64,000 nucleotides of DNA from an uncultured Sterolibacterium sp. (GCA_903904605.1 CAIVDC010000072.1:1-64000), one strand, 5' to 3'; shown: positions 23,649 through 33,373, counted from the first letter of the stretch. Program-made: numbers and translations. The notes: generated from the letters alone by a model not told the origin.

Positions 23649-24614
23649 ATGGAACTCTACCAATTACGCAGCTTCGTTGCGGTCGCTCAAACGTGTCACG
23701 TGACTCGCGCCGCGGAGAAACTGCATCTCAGCCAGCCGACGGTTAGCGCACAGATCAAGGCGCTTGAGGACGAGCTCGGGCTCGCATTGTTCGAGCGCTC
23801 TTACAGTGGCATGACCTTGACCCCGGCGGGGGAGCGGCTGTTGGTGGACGTTGAGAGAGTCCTGGCCGCGGCAATGGCGGTACATAACGTCGCGAAGGCG
23901 CTGAAGGGTGAGGTCACAGGTAGGGTGCGAGTTGGCACTTCCTCGGACCCCGGCTTCATCCGGGTCGGCGAATTCCTGAACACCCAGATCAAGCGCCATC
24001 CCTTGTTGCAGGTGGAACTGCACCAAGAGGTCACCGGCGCGGCGTTCGCGAAAGTGCTAGACGGCGACCTGGACGCGAGCTTCTACTACGGCGATCTTGA
24101 ACACCCGGCAATCGACAGGCTCTGGCTGCGCGCAAGCGTTTATCGCGTCGCGGCGCCCGCGACCTGGTCAGATCGGGTGCTCAACGCGAACTGGAACGAA
24201 CTCGCATTGCAACCTTGGATCATCACGCCGCCGATCAGCAGCCATTACAAGTTGCTGCGCACGCTATTCGCAAAGCATGGCATCGAGCCCTCCGAGGTGA
24301 TAGAGGCGGACCAGGAATCGGTAATCGCGAACTTGGTCGTGTCCGGTGTCGGACTATCCTTGATCCGCGAAGACTTGGCGCTCGAAAAGGAAGCCTCTGG
24401 TGAGATGTGCCTGCGCAAGGACGTGCGGGTCGAAAGCACGCTCTGGTTCATTTATCTGCTCGCGCGCAAGGACGATCCGGCGATCCTCGCCCTGCTCACT
24501 GTGCTGCGCGACCTATGGGTGCTATGCGCTACTCCAGACACCGCACAACGGGAACGATTACAAAGGCAAACGGCTGCGCGGGGGGATGGTGTTAGAGCGG
24601 CAAGAGCAGGTTGA
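23649..24614 (+). CDS. LysR family transcriptional regulator
   Basis: A 321-residue LysR protein. The N-terminal winged helix reads MELYQLRSFVAVAQTCHVTR followed by AAEKLHLSQPTVSAQIKALE; the effector domain begins near GRVRVGTSSDPGF and includes YYGDLEHPAIDRLWL. ATG at 23649 is the family start; in-frame codons from 23565 lie before it. It follows the ArsR gene by about 100 bp on the same strand. The target cannot be named; no divergent partner exists, so it may act on distant genes or on itself. Confidence 0.9.
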   Translation: MELYQLRSFVAVAQTCHVTRAAEKLHLSQPTVSAQIKALEDELGLALFERSYSGMTLTPAGERLLVDVERVLAAAMAVHNVAKALKGEVTGRVRVGTSSDPGFIRVGEFLNTQIKRHPLLQVELHQEVTGAAFAKVLDGDLDASFYYGDLEHPAIDRLWLRASVYRVAAPATWSDRVLNANWNELALQPWIITPPISSHYKLLRTLFAKHGIEPSEVIEADQESVIANLVVSGVGLSLIREDLALEKEASGEMCLRKDVRVESTLWFIYLLARKDDPAILALLTVLRDLWVLCATPDTAQRERLQRQTAARGDGVRAARAG

Positions 24615-24651
24615 ATGCGTGGTCCATCATTTGTTCGATACCGTACCAATT

Positions 24652-24912
24652 CTAGAAGCCGGCTGCTGATGGCTCTTCTTTGACCACGAGGCCAATGCCG
24701 CCAGCTTCTTTTGCGATACGTGGTTTCTCGTACTTGTCGGCTCTCTCTTCTTCTGCGTGGAATTCCGGTGGGCGACGCGTCGCATCTGCTTGCGCTGTCT
24801 CGGCCGGCTTCGTTCCCTCAGTTGCAGCCGTGGCGTGCGCGCTCCTTCTCCATGCGGGTGAATCGTTGACAGAGGTTGCAGAGGCCATGTTGCCGTTTCT
24901 GCCGGCCTCCAT
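24652..24912 (-). CDS. hypothetical 86-aa hydrophilic protein
   Basis: ATG at 24912, 5 bases after AAGG, opens a frame rich in Ala, Glu and Lys (ATEGTKPAETAQADATRRPP, EEERADKYEKPRIAKEAGGI) without signal or membrane span. No family is recognised. It lies 50 bp downstream of the PepSY gene on the same strand, so it may be its operon partner, but the low-complexity composition leaves room for chance. Confidence 0.35.
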   Translation of the reverse strand: MEAGRNGNMASATSVNDSPAWRRSAHATAATEGTKPAETAQADATRRPPEFHAEEERADKYEKPRIAKEAGGIGLVVKEEPSAAGF

Positions 24913-24962
24913 ATATGCCTTGTGCGCGGCGCGAGCTGCCGGGCGATGAATCTGGCCAGTTC

Positions 24963-25259
24963 TCAGTCGGGATGCTTGCCCTCGGGGACGTTTTCCAACA
25001 CCGCCCCGGTTTTGGCATCCACACCAACTTCCTGAGTGGCCTTTCCGCGGCGGATGTCGAAGGAGTAGCGCAAGCCGCTGCCGCCCTTCTCCTGCTCGAG
25101 TTCCTCATCGACGATCTTCCCCGGAAAGGCCTTGACGGCGATGACACGCGCTTCCGGCATCGTGATCTTGGCCTCCGCTGCGTATTTCTCACCGGTGAAG
25201 GCATGGGCGGCAAGTGCGCTGAAGCTCAATGCACCGAACAACATAATCAATTTTTTCAT
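24963..25259 (-). CDS. PepSY domain protein, periplasmic
   Basis: The 98-residue product has a signal peptide (KKLIMLFGALSFSALAAHA) and one PepSY domain: ITMPEARVIAVKAFPGKIVD, LEQEKGGSGLRYSFDIRR and the closing EVGVDAKTGAVLEN. Such proteins modulate or monitor envelope proteins and often accompany two-component/efflux loci, as here downstream of the RND operon. ATG at 25259 follows AGGA; the in-frame TTG at 25274 is less likely. Confidence 0.88.
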   Translation of the reverse strand: MKKLIMLFGALSFSALAAHAFTGEKYAAEAKITMPEARVIAVKAFPGKIVDEELEQEKGGSGLRYSFDIRRGKATQEVGVDAKTGAVLENVPEGKHPD

Positions 25260-25383
25260 TTCAATTTCCTGCAAGAAACGCGGACATTCGCGTAAGTGTC
25301 AATCTAGCAGTCGAACATTAGCCCACGATTAGTGACTGTACCGGCGAAGGAAATTCGTACCCAGCGGCCTTAGCGAGGCTGGC

Positions 25384-25950
25384 CTAGGGCTGGCCGCGCT
25401 GCTGGGCTGCGTGCCTGCGCCGCCATAGCCAGACGACGAAGCCTGCCGCCAGCATGCCGATCAGGACGGCTGCCTCGATGCGCTTGAAGTCCCCCAGCAG
25501 CGCCGTCAGGGCCATCCCGAAGAAATAGCCGGCGCCGGTCACGAGCGGCGCCCAAAGCGCGGCGCCTATCATGTCGAGCACGGCGAAGCGCAGATAAGGC
25601 ACGCCGCTGGTGCCCATGACGATGGGGCCGGCAACGCGCAGGCCGTAGAGAAAACGCATGGTGAGAATGAACACAGCGTGATGGCGTTCGAGCACGGCGT
25701 GAACTCGGGGTGCGCGTTGTGCGAGTGAAGGAAAATGCGAGATCAGCGCGGTGCCTCGCCAGCGACCGAGCAGGAAGGCCAACTGGTCGCCCAGCGTCGC
25801 GCCGACAAAGGCCACCGAGACGACCAGCGGCCAGTGGAGTAGTCCGCGGTGAGCGGCGAAGCCGGCGGCGAGAAGGATCGTTTCCCCTTCGAACAGGCTG
25901 CCCAGGAACACTGCCAGGTAGCCGTAGCTGGCGATGAAAGTGCTGATCAT
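25384..25950 (-). CDS. DedA family membrane protein
   Basis: A 188-residue DedA/VTT protein with several spans. Landmarks: GYLAVFLGSLFEGETILLAAG, FVGATLGDQLAFLLGRW and MRFLYGLRVAGPIVMGTSGV with the conserved F/YxR and G motif. DedA proteins act in lipid-carrier flipping and envelope tolerance to cationic peptides and drugs. Its start overlaps the sensor kinase stop (ATGA), placing it in the efflux operon. Confidence 0.9.
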   Translation of the reverse strand: MISTFIASYGYLAVFLGSLFEGETILLAAGFAAHRGLLHWPLVVSVAFVGATLGDQLAFLLGRWRGTALISHFPSLAQRAPRVHAVLERHHAVFILTMRFLYGLRVAGPIVMGTSGVPYLRFAVLDMIGAALWAPLVTGAGYFFGMALTALLGDFKRIEAAVLIGMLAAGFVVWLWRRRHAAQQRGQP

Positions 25951-27254
25951 GGCGCGCTCGGCTGCCGGTAACGGAACACCAGCCCCGGCCCGTCGGCCCG
26001 ATCGTCGAGAGTGACCGTGCCGCCCAGTCGCGTCGCCGCATCGCGCGCGATGGCCAGTCCCAGACCGCTGCCCTCGCCGCCGGCGCCCTCGATGCGGTAG
26101 AAGGGCGCGAAGACGCGTTCGCGCTCAGAGTCTGCGATACCCGGGCCGGAGTCCCTCACCTCGATCACCGCGTCAACGCCTTCTGCGTACACCCGCAGCG
26201 TGACTTCGCCGCCGGGAGGGGTGTAGCGCAAGGCGTTGTCCAGCGCGTTCTTGAGAATGAGCTGCAGGGTCTGAGGTTCGGCGGCGAGAACGATGCCACC
26301 GACGTCCTCCAGGCCGAGATCGATGCTTCGTGCTTCGGCCAGTGGCAGGTATTCGGCGATCAACTCACGCGCTAGCGACGAAACGTCCAGCGGCGCCACA
26401 GCTGCGGCACCGGCCTGGCTCTTGGCCAGGCTCAAAAGCTGTTCGGTCAGGCGCCGCGTCCGCTCGATTCCGGCCTTGAGGGGTGCGACGCGCGCTCGGA
26501 TGGCGTCGGGCGTGTCGGCCCGCTCCAGGTTCTGCGCCTGCAGCGACAGGGCGGTCAGAGGACTGCGCAATTCGTGGGCGGCGTCGGCGATGAAGCGGCG
26601 CTGTTCGCCCATCAGCTCATTGACCCGTGCCAGCAGGCGGTTGATGGCGCGCACGAAGGGGGCGATCTCGTCTGGGACATCGCCGTCGGGCAGAGGCCGG
26701 GGTCGCCCGGCCGGCTGCTCGTCCAGGGTTTGCGCCAGGGTGCGCACCGGCGCGAGTTCGGTCCTGACGAGGCGCACGGCGAGCCAGATGAGCAGCGGCA
26801 ACAGCAGCAGCGGCACCAGGGTGCGCAGCGCGCTATTCTCGGCCATCTCGTTGCGCACCTCGGTTTCCTGGGCGACGGCGATGCCTTGGCCGGACTTGGT
26901 CTGGCGCACGAACACGCGCCAGCGGCCGCCGCTGTCGCCCAGGGTATGAAAGCCGGGCGGCAGGCCTGAGGGCAGCCAAGCCGGCAGATTTGTCCCGGCG
27001 TCCGGGGGCAATCGCATCACCAGCACCCGATCTTCCGGGTCGTTGTCGGCGCCGCCGCCGTCGGATGCTTGTCCCGCTCGGGGCAGGTGCTCGCTGTCGG
27101 CCAAGACGGCGATACGGCGCAAAGTGTCGTCCTGGAATTCCTGGGCTTCGACGTAGGCGAAGCCGAACGAGGCGGCGCCGGCCACCAGGCACGCCAGCAC
27201 GATGGCCAGAGCCAGGGTGCGCGACAGATGCCTCTCCAGCGAACGACTCATCAT
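25947..27254 (-). CDS. sensor histidine kinase (QseC/TctE-like)
   Basis: A 435-residue membrane kinase: first span ALAIVLACLVAGAASFGF, a periplasmic loop of about 130 residues, second span LVPLLLLPLLIWLAVRLV, HisKA box FIADAAHELRSPLTALSLQ with the phospho-acceptor His, N box LKNALDNALRYTPPGG, G1 DSGPGIADSERERVF and G2 GSGLGLAIARD. It would phosphorylate the response regulator encoded at the head of the operon. The ATG at 27254 overlaps the RND stop by 4 bp; the long frame upstream is a shadow of that gene. Confidence 0.92.
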   Translation of the reverse strand: MMSRSLERHLSRTLALAIVLACLVAGAASFGFAYVEAQEFQDDTLRRIAVLADSEHLPRAGQASDGGGADNDPEDRVLVMRLPPDAGTNLPAWLPSGLPPGFHTLGDSGGRWRVFVRQTKSGQGIAVAQETEVRNEMAENSALRTLVPLLLLPLLIWLAVRLVRTELAPVRTLAQTLDEQPAGRPRPLPDGDVPDEIAPFVRAINRLLARVNELMGEQRRFIADAAHELRSPLTALSLQAQNLERADTPDAIRARVAPLKAGIERTRRLTEQLLSLAKSQAGAAAVAPLDVSSLARELIAEYLPLAEARSIDLGLEDVGGIVLAAEPQTLQLILKNALDNALRYTPPGGEVTLRVYAEGVDAVIEVRDSGPGIADSERERVFAPFYRIEGAGGEGSGLGLAIARDAATRLGGTVTLDDRADGPGLVFRYRQPSAP

Positions 27255-30200
27255 GGCGTCTCCTTGCCGCCGATGATACGGTACAGCGTCGGCATCACCA
27301 CCAGCACCAGCGGCAGTTGCACCACCAGGCCGGCGATGATGGCCACCGCCAACGGCTGCTGCATCGCCGAGCCTTGGCCGATGGCCAGCGCCAGCGGCAG
27401 CAGGGTGAGAATGGCGGCGAAGGTGGTCATGGCGATCGGGCGCATGCGGTTCTTGCCGGCTTCGATCAGCGCCTGTCGGTGCGGCATGTCCGCGATCAGA
27501 TCGCGGTACTCGGAAAAATAGAAAATGGCGACCTCGGTGACGATGCCGACGATCATGGTCATGCCCATCATCGCGGAAATGTTGAGCTCGATGCCGGTCA
27601 GCCACAGACCGGTGAACACCGCCGACACCGCCAGGAGCGGCATCGCCAGAATCGCCAGCGCCATGCGGAAGCTCTCGTAGAGGAACAGCAGCAGCAGGAA
27701 CACCAGCCCGACGGCGGCGGCGAAGACCGCCATCAGGCCGCGGAAGGCGATCTGCTGTTGCTTGTAGAGGCCGCCCAGTTCGAAATACATGCCGTGGGGC
27801 AAGAGCTTCGGCGTCGCCATCACCTTCTGGATGTCATTGATCACTGCGCCCATCGAGCGGCCGCTGATGCGGCCGGTGACCGCCACCATGCGCTTCAGAT
27901 TCTCGCGCTTGATCTGCGGCTGGCCGCTGACCGGATTGATGCGCGCCACCCGCTGCAGCGGAAAGACATGGCCGTCCGGGGCGCGGATCAGCAGCTTGCC
28001 GACATCCGGGACGACGGCGCGCTGATGCTGCGGCGTCCACACCCGCACCCCGACCAGCTTGGGGCCGTTCTGCATCTGCGTGGTGACCACGCCGGAGAGA
28101 TAACCGTCGAGAATTTGCGTGATGCTGTCCGGATTCATTCCTTCCAGCGCAGCCTTCACCCGATCGACATGGATTTCCAAGGCGTCGCCGGCCGGATTGA
28201 TGCCATCGCGGGTGTCCACCACGCCCGCGATCTTGGCGATGGCCGCGACCACTGTCTGCGACGCGGCTTGCAGCTCGTCCGGATTGTCGGAGAACAGCTT
28301 GATCTCGATCGGCTGCGGCACCGACGTCAGGTCGCCGATCACGTCCTCGAGCAATTGCGCCAGTTCGATGTCCAGCCCCGGCACCTTCGCCTCGACCTGC
28401 CTGCGGACATCATCCATCACCGTCTCGATCGGCGGCCGCTTCCCGGATTTCAGGCGCACGAAGAAGTCACCCTCGTTGGCTTCGGTCAAGCCGCCGCCCA
28501 GTTGCGTGCCGGTGCGCCGCGAATAGGTGTCGACGTTGGGGTTGGCCTTAATGATGGCCTCGACCTGCTGCAACAGGCGGTCGGTTTCGGAGAGCGAGGT
28601 GCCCGGCTGGGCGCGATAATCGAGAATGAATCCGCCCTCGTCCATGGCCGGCATGAAGCCCGAGCCGACCTGGCTGAAGGCGACCAGGCCGAGGCCCAGG
28701 AGCGGCAGCACGAACAGCAGCAGCAGCACCGGACGCGCCAGCACGCGCTGCATCAGGCTCGCGTAACGGCGATGCAGCCACGCGGTGATGCGTCCGCCTT
28801 CTTCCTGGGCAGCATCGCGCTCGTCGAGGAAATGATCGGCCAGCAAGGGCACTGCGAGCCAGGTGACGAAGAATGAGATGATCAGCCCCGCCGCCATGGT
28901 CAATGACAGCGCCTTGAAGAACGCGCCGGTGACGCCGGTGAGGAAGGCCAGCGGCAGAAAGATGACGATGGTGGACGCGGACGAGCCCGCCAGGGGACGG
29001 ATGAACTCCGCGGCGGCGGCCATCACCCGGCCGTGGTGCTCGCCGGGGGCGCCACGCAGCCGGCGCACGATGTGCTCGACCATGACGATGGCGTCGTCGA
29101 TGATCAGCCCCACCGCCGCGGCCATGCCGCCCAGGGTCATGATGTTGAAGCTCATGCCCAGTGCGTAGAGCAACACCACCGTTGCCGCCAGCACCGTCGG
29201 GACCACCACGGCGGCGATCAGGGTGATCTTGAGATTGCGCAGGAAGGCGAACAGCACCAGCACTGCGAGGCCGGTGCCGAGCAGGATCGCGTCGCGGACG
29301 CTGGCCGCGGAATCGGTCACCAGCACGCTCTGGTCGTACCAGTTGGCAAGTTTGACCCCGGGCGGCAGCTGCGCCTGGTAGGCGGAGAGCTTGGCGTGGA
29401 TATCGCGGGCGATCTGCACGCTGTTGCTCGCGGGTTGCTGATAGATATTGAGCAATACCGCCGGTCGGCCGTCGGCGTCCACCTTGATCCACTGCGGCAC
29501 CACGCCGTCCGTCACCTGCGCCACGTCCTCCAGTCGGACGATGCCCTGGTCGCTGCTCTTGATGATGGTGTCGCGGATCTGCGCCAGTGTTTTGAGGCGC
29601 GTGTCGCTGATCGCCAGATACAGCTTGTAGTGGTCTTCCAGCCGCCCCACGGCGCTGACCACGTTGGCTGCGGAGAGCGCCTGCGCCACGTCGCCCAGCG
29701 TCAGTCCGTAAGCCGTCAGCCGTGCCGGATCCACCGTCACCCGGTATTCCTCGCGGGCGCCGCCGATGACCTGAATGCGCGACACGCCATCGACGCTGGA
29801 GAGCAGGGGGCGCAGCTGATAGCGGGCCAGATCGTAGAGGGCGGTTTGCGACTGGCTGCCTGAGGTCAGGCTATAGGCCAGGATGGGGAATACCGTCGGG
29901 TCCATGCGCTTGGTCGATGACTGGGTGCCCGGCGGCAGCGTCGCCAGGATCTGGGTGATCGCCTGATTGACCTGCGAGGTCGCCAGCCCCATGTCGTTGC
30001 CCCAGTCGAAGCTCACCGAGACTTCGGCCGAGCCCCGGCTGGTGGTGGAGCGCACATCGCGCACGCCGGGGACGCGGCGCACGGCTTCTTCCACCGGCTG
30101 AGTCACCGCCAGCATCATCAGGTCGGCGGGCCGGTCGCCGGCATCCAGCGACACCAGGACGCGCGGAAAATCCACCGTAGGGAACAGCGTCACCGGCAGC

Positions 30201-30292
30201 CTGAATGCCGCCAGCGTTCCCCCCAGCGCCAGCAACACCAGCAGGAACAGAATCGAGCGACGGTGATCCTGCAGCCACCGGGTGAAGCTCAT
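27251..30292 (-). CDS. RND efflux pump permease
   Basis: A 1013-residue RND transporter. First span near residues 14-30, then two large periplasmic loops (for example PVTLFPTVDFPRVLV and DPTVFPILAYSLTS), and span 4 motif GLIIDDAIVMVEHIVRRL whose adjacent Asp pair is the proton relay of the HAE drug-efflux branch; metal-efflux relatives have a different pattern. C-terminal NISAMMGMTMIVGIVTEVAI and final VVMPTLYRI are family-typical. With the adaptor and outer membrane protein encoded upstream it forms a tripartite pump. Start overlaps the adaptor stop (ATGA). Confidence 0.93.
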   Translation of the reverse strand: MSFTRWLQDHRRSILFLLVLLALGGTLAAFRLPVTLFPTVDFPRVLVSLDAGDRPADLMMLAVTQPVEEAVRRVPGVRDVRSTTSRGSAEVSVSFDWGNDMGLATSQVNQAITQILATLPPGTQSSTKRMDPTVFPILAYSLTSGSQSQTALYDLARYQLRPLLSSVDGVSRIQVIGGAREEYRVTVDPARLTAYGLTLGDVAQALSAANVVSAVGRLEDHYKLYLAISDTRLKTLAQIRDTIIKSSDQGIVRLEDVAQVTDGVVPQWIKVDADGRPAVLLNIYQQPASNSVQIARDIHAKLSAYQAQLPPGVKLANWYDQSVLVTDSAASVRDAILLGTGLAVLVLFAFLRNLKITLIAAVVVPTVLAATVVLLYALGMSFNIMTLGGMAAAVGLIIDDAIVMVEHIVRRLRGAPGEHHGRVMAAAAEFIRPLAGSSASTIVIFLPLAFLTGVTGAFFKALSLTMAAGLIISFFVTWLAVPLLADHFLDERDAAQEEGGRITAWLHRRYASLMQRVLARPVLLLLFVLPLLGLGLVAFSQVGSGFMPAMDEGGFILDYRAQPGTSLSETDRLLQQVEAIIKANPNVDTYSRRTGTQLGGGLTEANEGDFFVRLKSGKRPPIETVMDDVRRQVEAKVPGLDIELAQLLEDVIGDLTSVPQPIEIKLFSDNPDELQAASQTVVAAIAKIAGVVDTRDGINPAGDALEIHVDRVKAALEGMNPDSITQILDGYLSGVVTTQMQNGPKLVGVRVWTPQHQRAVVPDVGKLLIRAPDGHVFPLQRVARINPVSGQPQIKRENLKRMVAVTGRISGRSMGAVINDIQKVMATPKLLPHGMYFELGGLYKQQQIAFRGLMAVFAAAVGLVFLLLLFLYESFRMALAILAMPLLAVSAVFTGLWLTGIELNISAMMGMTMIVGIVTEVAIFYFSEYRDLIADMPHRQALIEAGKNRMRPIAMTTFAAILTLLPLALAIGQGSAMQQPLAVAIIAGLVVQLPLVLVVMPTLYRIIGGKETP

Positions 30293-31308
30293 GGAGTGCC
30301 CTCGCGAACGGCCATGCCGTCATGCAGTTCATAGTTGCCCAGGCTCACCACGCGTTGCCTGGGGTCGAAGGCACCCTGCACTGCGATCAGTCCGTCCTGC
30401 TCCAGCCCCGTGCGCACACTGATCCTCTGTGCCTTGCCCGCACGTACCTGAAAAATGTAGGCGCCCTGGTCGTCCGTCAATACCGCCGAACGCGGTACTA
30501 CCCACGCCGTACGACTCTCCAGATGGATATTGGCGCGCACCCGGGTGCCGGGCATGATCAGCCTGTCGGGCAACTCCACCAGCACGTCGACGAACTGGGT
30601 CTGCGGATTGATCACGCCGAACACTTGCGCCACCCGCCCTGTCGCCTTGCGTCCTCGGTCGAACAGCGGTGCCACGTCGACCGCCATGCCGGGGCGCAGG
30701 CGCGCCACCTGGTCGGGCTCGATGCCCAGCAGCACGCGGCTCTTGCCGTTTCGGGCCAAGGTCAGCACCGGCGCAGCTGCGGCGAGGCGCTCACCCTGGG
30801 CCGCCAGGATGCTCCACACGACGCCGTCGAAGGGCGCGACCATGTTCTCCAGTGCCCTGCCTGCGCCGATCGTTTCCTGCGCCTGCAGCGCCGCTCCGGC
30901 GTCCGCCAGTGCCTTCTTCGCCGCCGCCAGCTGCGATTGGGTGGCAAGCTGCTGGCTCGCCAGTTGCTCGGTGCGCGCCAGCTCTCCCCGGGCGAAGTCC
31001 TGCGCCTCAAGCGCCTGCCGGTACGCCAGGCCGGCATCGGCAGCGGTACCGAAGCGCAACAGGACATCGCCTTTCTTCACCACCTGACCGGCGCTCACCG
31101 GCAGGCTGACGATCTGGCCGGGACGCGGCAGGCTGATGGTCTCGCGGGCGCGGGTATCGGGCGATACCACGCCATAGCCCGACAGCGCGGCAGTCATCGA
31201 CTGCTGCTTCAGTGCCACGGTCTCGACCGCTACGCTGGGCGGCTCCGCCGCTAAAGTCTGGCTGGCGGCAAAGAGCACCGCGAGCAATAGAAGTACTCGA
31301 CGCTTCAT
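30289..31308 (-). CDS. RND periplasmic adaptor (membrane fusion protein)
   Basis: A 339-residue exported adaptor. Signal peptide VLLLLAVLFAASQTLAAEPP, lipoyl half-motif RPGQIVSLPVSAGQVVKKGD, an alpha-hairpin with coiled coil (residues about 95-145, EAQDFARGELARTEQLASQQ), and the second half-motif MVAPFDGVVWSI. The beta-barrel segment DRLIMPGTRVRANIHLE follows. It bridges the RND pump and TolC-type channel. Both ends overlap neighbours by 4 bp. Confidence 0.92.
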   Translation of the reverse strand: MKRRVLLLLAVLFAASQTLAAEPPSVAVETVALKQQSMTAALSGYGVVSPDTRARETISLPRPGQIVSLPVSAGQVVKKGDVLLRFGTAADAGLAYRQALEAQDFARGELARTEQLASQQLATQSQLAAAKKALADAGAALQAQETIGAGRALENMVAPFDGVVWSILAAQGERLAAAAPVLTLARNGKSRVLLGIEPDQVARLRPGMAVDVAPLFDRGRKATGRVAQVFGVINPQTQFVDVLVELPDRLIMPGTRVRANIHLESRTAWVVPRSAVLTDDQGAYIFQVRAGKAQRISVRTGLEQDGLIAVQGAFDPRQRVVSLGNYELHDGMAVREGTP

Positions 31309-32672
31309 TGGGGGCTCCTGTTTTTGGCTTGTTCGGGCAGGTCCGGCCCGAGCAGGGTTTCCAGCGCGATCTGCTGTTCCATCAAGGCTTCTTGCAGCTC
31401 GATCGCATCGGTTTGCTTGTCCAGCAGCGCGGTTTGCAGCCGCACGTAGTCAGGCCCGCTCATGTTGCCGGAGCGATACGCCGCTTCGGCGCGTCGAGCC
31501 ACGCTTCCGAGTTCGGACTCCCCCAGGCGGGTGCGCCGCAGCTGGTCTTGCAGCAAGGGCAGATTCGCAAGCGCGATGGCGACCTCGCTATAGGCGCTGT
31601 TCAGCCGATCCTGGTATTCGTCATACAGCTTCTTGCGCGTCGCCTCGGCAATGGCGATGTTGCCGCGATTGGCGTTGAAAATCGGCAGGCTCAGGCTCAG
31701 GCCGAAGCCCAGCGTATAGAGCCCGCTGGTGTCGCGGGCACGGGTGAGACCGATGTTCAAGGCCGGGAACTGCGCCAGCACCGCGCCGCGAAACATTTCT
31801 TCCTGGGAGCGATAGCCCGCCTGCAGGGCCTGCAAATCCGGGCGTCGCCCGAGGCGCTGTTCCAGTTCGGCGCGGACGCGAATGGGGTCGATCGCCGCCG
31901 CCTCGGCGTCACCCACCAGAAGCAAGGACGCATCGGCAGCCAGCCCGAGCAAGCCATCGAGGCTGGCGCTGTCCTGCAGGCGGCTGCGCTCCAGTTCGTT
32001 GGTCCGGCGTTCGACGTTTTGCAGGGCGGCGAGATCGGCGCTGACGAAATCCACGGTGACATTGCCCGCCGCCAAAGCCTGACGGCTGCGCCGATAACGT
32101 TCCGTCAGAAGCTCCCCGGCCGCCTGCGATTGTTTCAGCAAGGCCTGCTGCGCCCTCAGGCGCGTGAATAGCAGGCGCGAGCGGCTGACCACCTGCCATT
32201 CCTGCCAGAGCAGTTCCAGGTTCACCCGCCGTTCATCGGCTTTCGCCGCGCCGACCCGGGAAGAGCGCAGCAGCAGCGCGCTCACGTCGTAGCTCGGGTT
32301 GACACTGAAGGCGTTGCTATTGCCCGTCGCGCCGTTGGTGGGGTGGTCGGACGTGATGCCCAGTTGCGGATCGGGCAGCAGTCCGGCGGCGAACGACTGG
32401 GCGCGGGCGATGCCCAGTTCGTCCCGCGCCTGCCTGAGCTGGGGGTTGTTGGCCACCGCCAGCATCGCCACCTCGTCCATGTCCAGGCCGTCGGCCGGGT
32501 CGAACAGGTGGGAAGACAGGCTGCGGAATGGCAGTTGTGCCGGTTCGACCACGACGGCCGCCGCCGACTGCGGCAGATTGATCCGCTTGGGCAAAGGCCT
32601 CGGTGCGTAGCTGGCGCAACCGGCGAGGAGACCGAGCGCCAGCAGGACGGCTGTCCGGGGTGAAAGTCTCAT
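31305..32672 (-). CDS. TolC-family outer membrane efflux lipoprotein
   Basis: A 455-residue outer membrane factor. Lipoprotein signal ends at LLAGC (Cys19). Two repeats of the TolC fold are visible as long coiled helices (RQARDELGIARAQSFAAGLL and a second RPDLQALQAGYRSQEEMFRG), with LPDPQLGITS and LSLPIFNANRGNIAIAEAT as the strand segments. It forms the exit duct of the pump. The start overlaps the response regulator stop by 4 bp. Confidence 0.9.
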   Translation of the reverse strand: MRLSPRTAVLLALGLLAGCASYAPRPLPKRINLPQSAAAVVVEPAQLPFRSLSSHLFDPADGLDMDEVAMLAVANNPQLRQARDELGIARAQSFAAGLLPDPQLGITSDHPTNGATGNSNAFSVNPSYDVSALLLRSSRVGAAKADERRVNLELLWQEWQVVSRSRLLFTRLRAQQALLKQSQAAGELLTERYRRSRQALAAGNVTVDFVSADLAALQNVERRTNELERSRLQDSASLDGLLGLAADASLLLVGDAEAAAIDPIRVRAELEQRLGRRPDLQALQAGYRSQEEMFRGAVLAQFPALNIGLTRARDTSGLYTLGFGLSLSLPIFNANRGNIAIAEATRKKLYDEYQDRLNSAYSEVAIALANLPLLQDQLRRTRLGESELGSVARRAEAAYRSGNMSGPDYVRLQTALLDKQTDAIELQEALMEQQIALETLLGPDLPEQAKNRSPQ

Positions 32673-33373
32673 TCCGTGCGCTTCCCTTCATCGGACTCGG
32701 TTGCCAAGTTCGCCACCAATTTTGCTACCATCCAGCCGGCGCCGCGGACGTTCTTGATGACCTCGGCGCCGAGCTTCCTGCGCACGCCGTGGATCAGGAA
32801 ATCCACGGCGTTGCTCTCCACTTCCTCGTTCCAGCCGTAGATGCGCTCCTCCAGTTCGGCACGGGTGAGAATCGCGCCGGGGCGCAACAGCAGCGCCTGC
32901 AGCAGGGCGAATTCCCTTGCCGAGAGGGACTCCACGACATCCCCGCAACGCGCTTCGCGCGTCGCCGGGTCGAGGCTCACCAGGCCGTTGGAGAGCAAGG
33001 GCGCCGCCTGTCCGCCGCGGCGGCGGGCCACGGCTCTGAGCCGGGCGAGCAGTTCATTGACATCGAAGGGCTTGACGAGGTAATCGTCGGCGCCGTAATC
33101 CAGCCCCTTGATGCGGTCTTCGACGCTGTCGCGGGCAGTGATGACGATGACCGGCACATTATTGCCGGCCTGCCGCATGCGCCGCAGCACCTCCAGACCG
33201 TCCCGTCGGGGCAGGCCCAGATCGAGCAGCACTGCCTGGTGCTCGCCCTGTTCGAGCACGCGGTTGGCTTCGGCACCGTCGTGCACCCAATCTACGGCGT
33301 AGGCGGCATCTTTCAGGGCGACCGCCACCGCCTCGCCGATCATGCGGTCGTCTTCAACGAGCAGGATGCGCAT
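32669..33373 (-). CDS. OmpR-family response regulator (QseB/PmrA-like)
   Basis: A 234-residue regulator. Receiver domain: acidic pocket LLVEDDRMIG, phospho-acceptor Asp in VLLDLGLPRRDG, TARDSVEDR and VKPFDVNELLAR. DNA-binding winged helix: SLSAREFALLQALLLRPGAI and YGWNEEVESNAVDFLIHGVR. ATG at 33373 follows GGAGG by 9 bases, excluding the upstream frame. It is the first gene of the efflux operon, with its kinase as fifth gene, so the operon is probably self-activated. Confidence 0.93.
   Translation of the reverse strand: MRILLVEDDRMIGEAVAVALKDAAYAVDWVHDGAEANRVLEQGEHQAVLLDLGLPRRDGLEVLRRMRQAGNNVPVIVITARDSVEDRIKGLDYGADDYLVKPFDVNELLARLRAVARRRGGQAAPLLSNGLVSLDPATREARCGDVVESLSAREFALLQALLLRPGAILTRAELEERIYGWNEEVESNAVDFLIHGVRRKLGAEVIKNVRGAGWMVAKLVANLATESDEGKRTE

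Noticed and set aside
26990-28876. 628-codon plus-strand open frame
   Set aside because: Antisense to the kinase and RND genes; His/Arg/Asp-rich low-complexity translation, no start signals.
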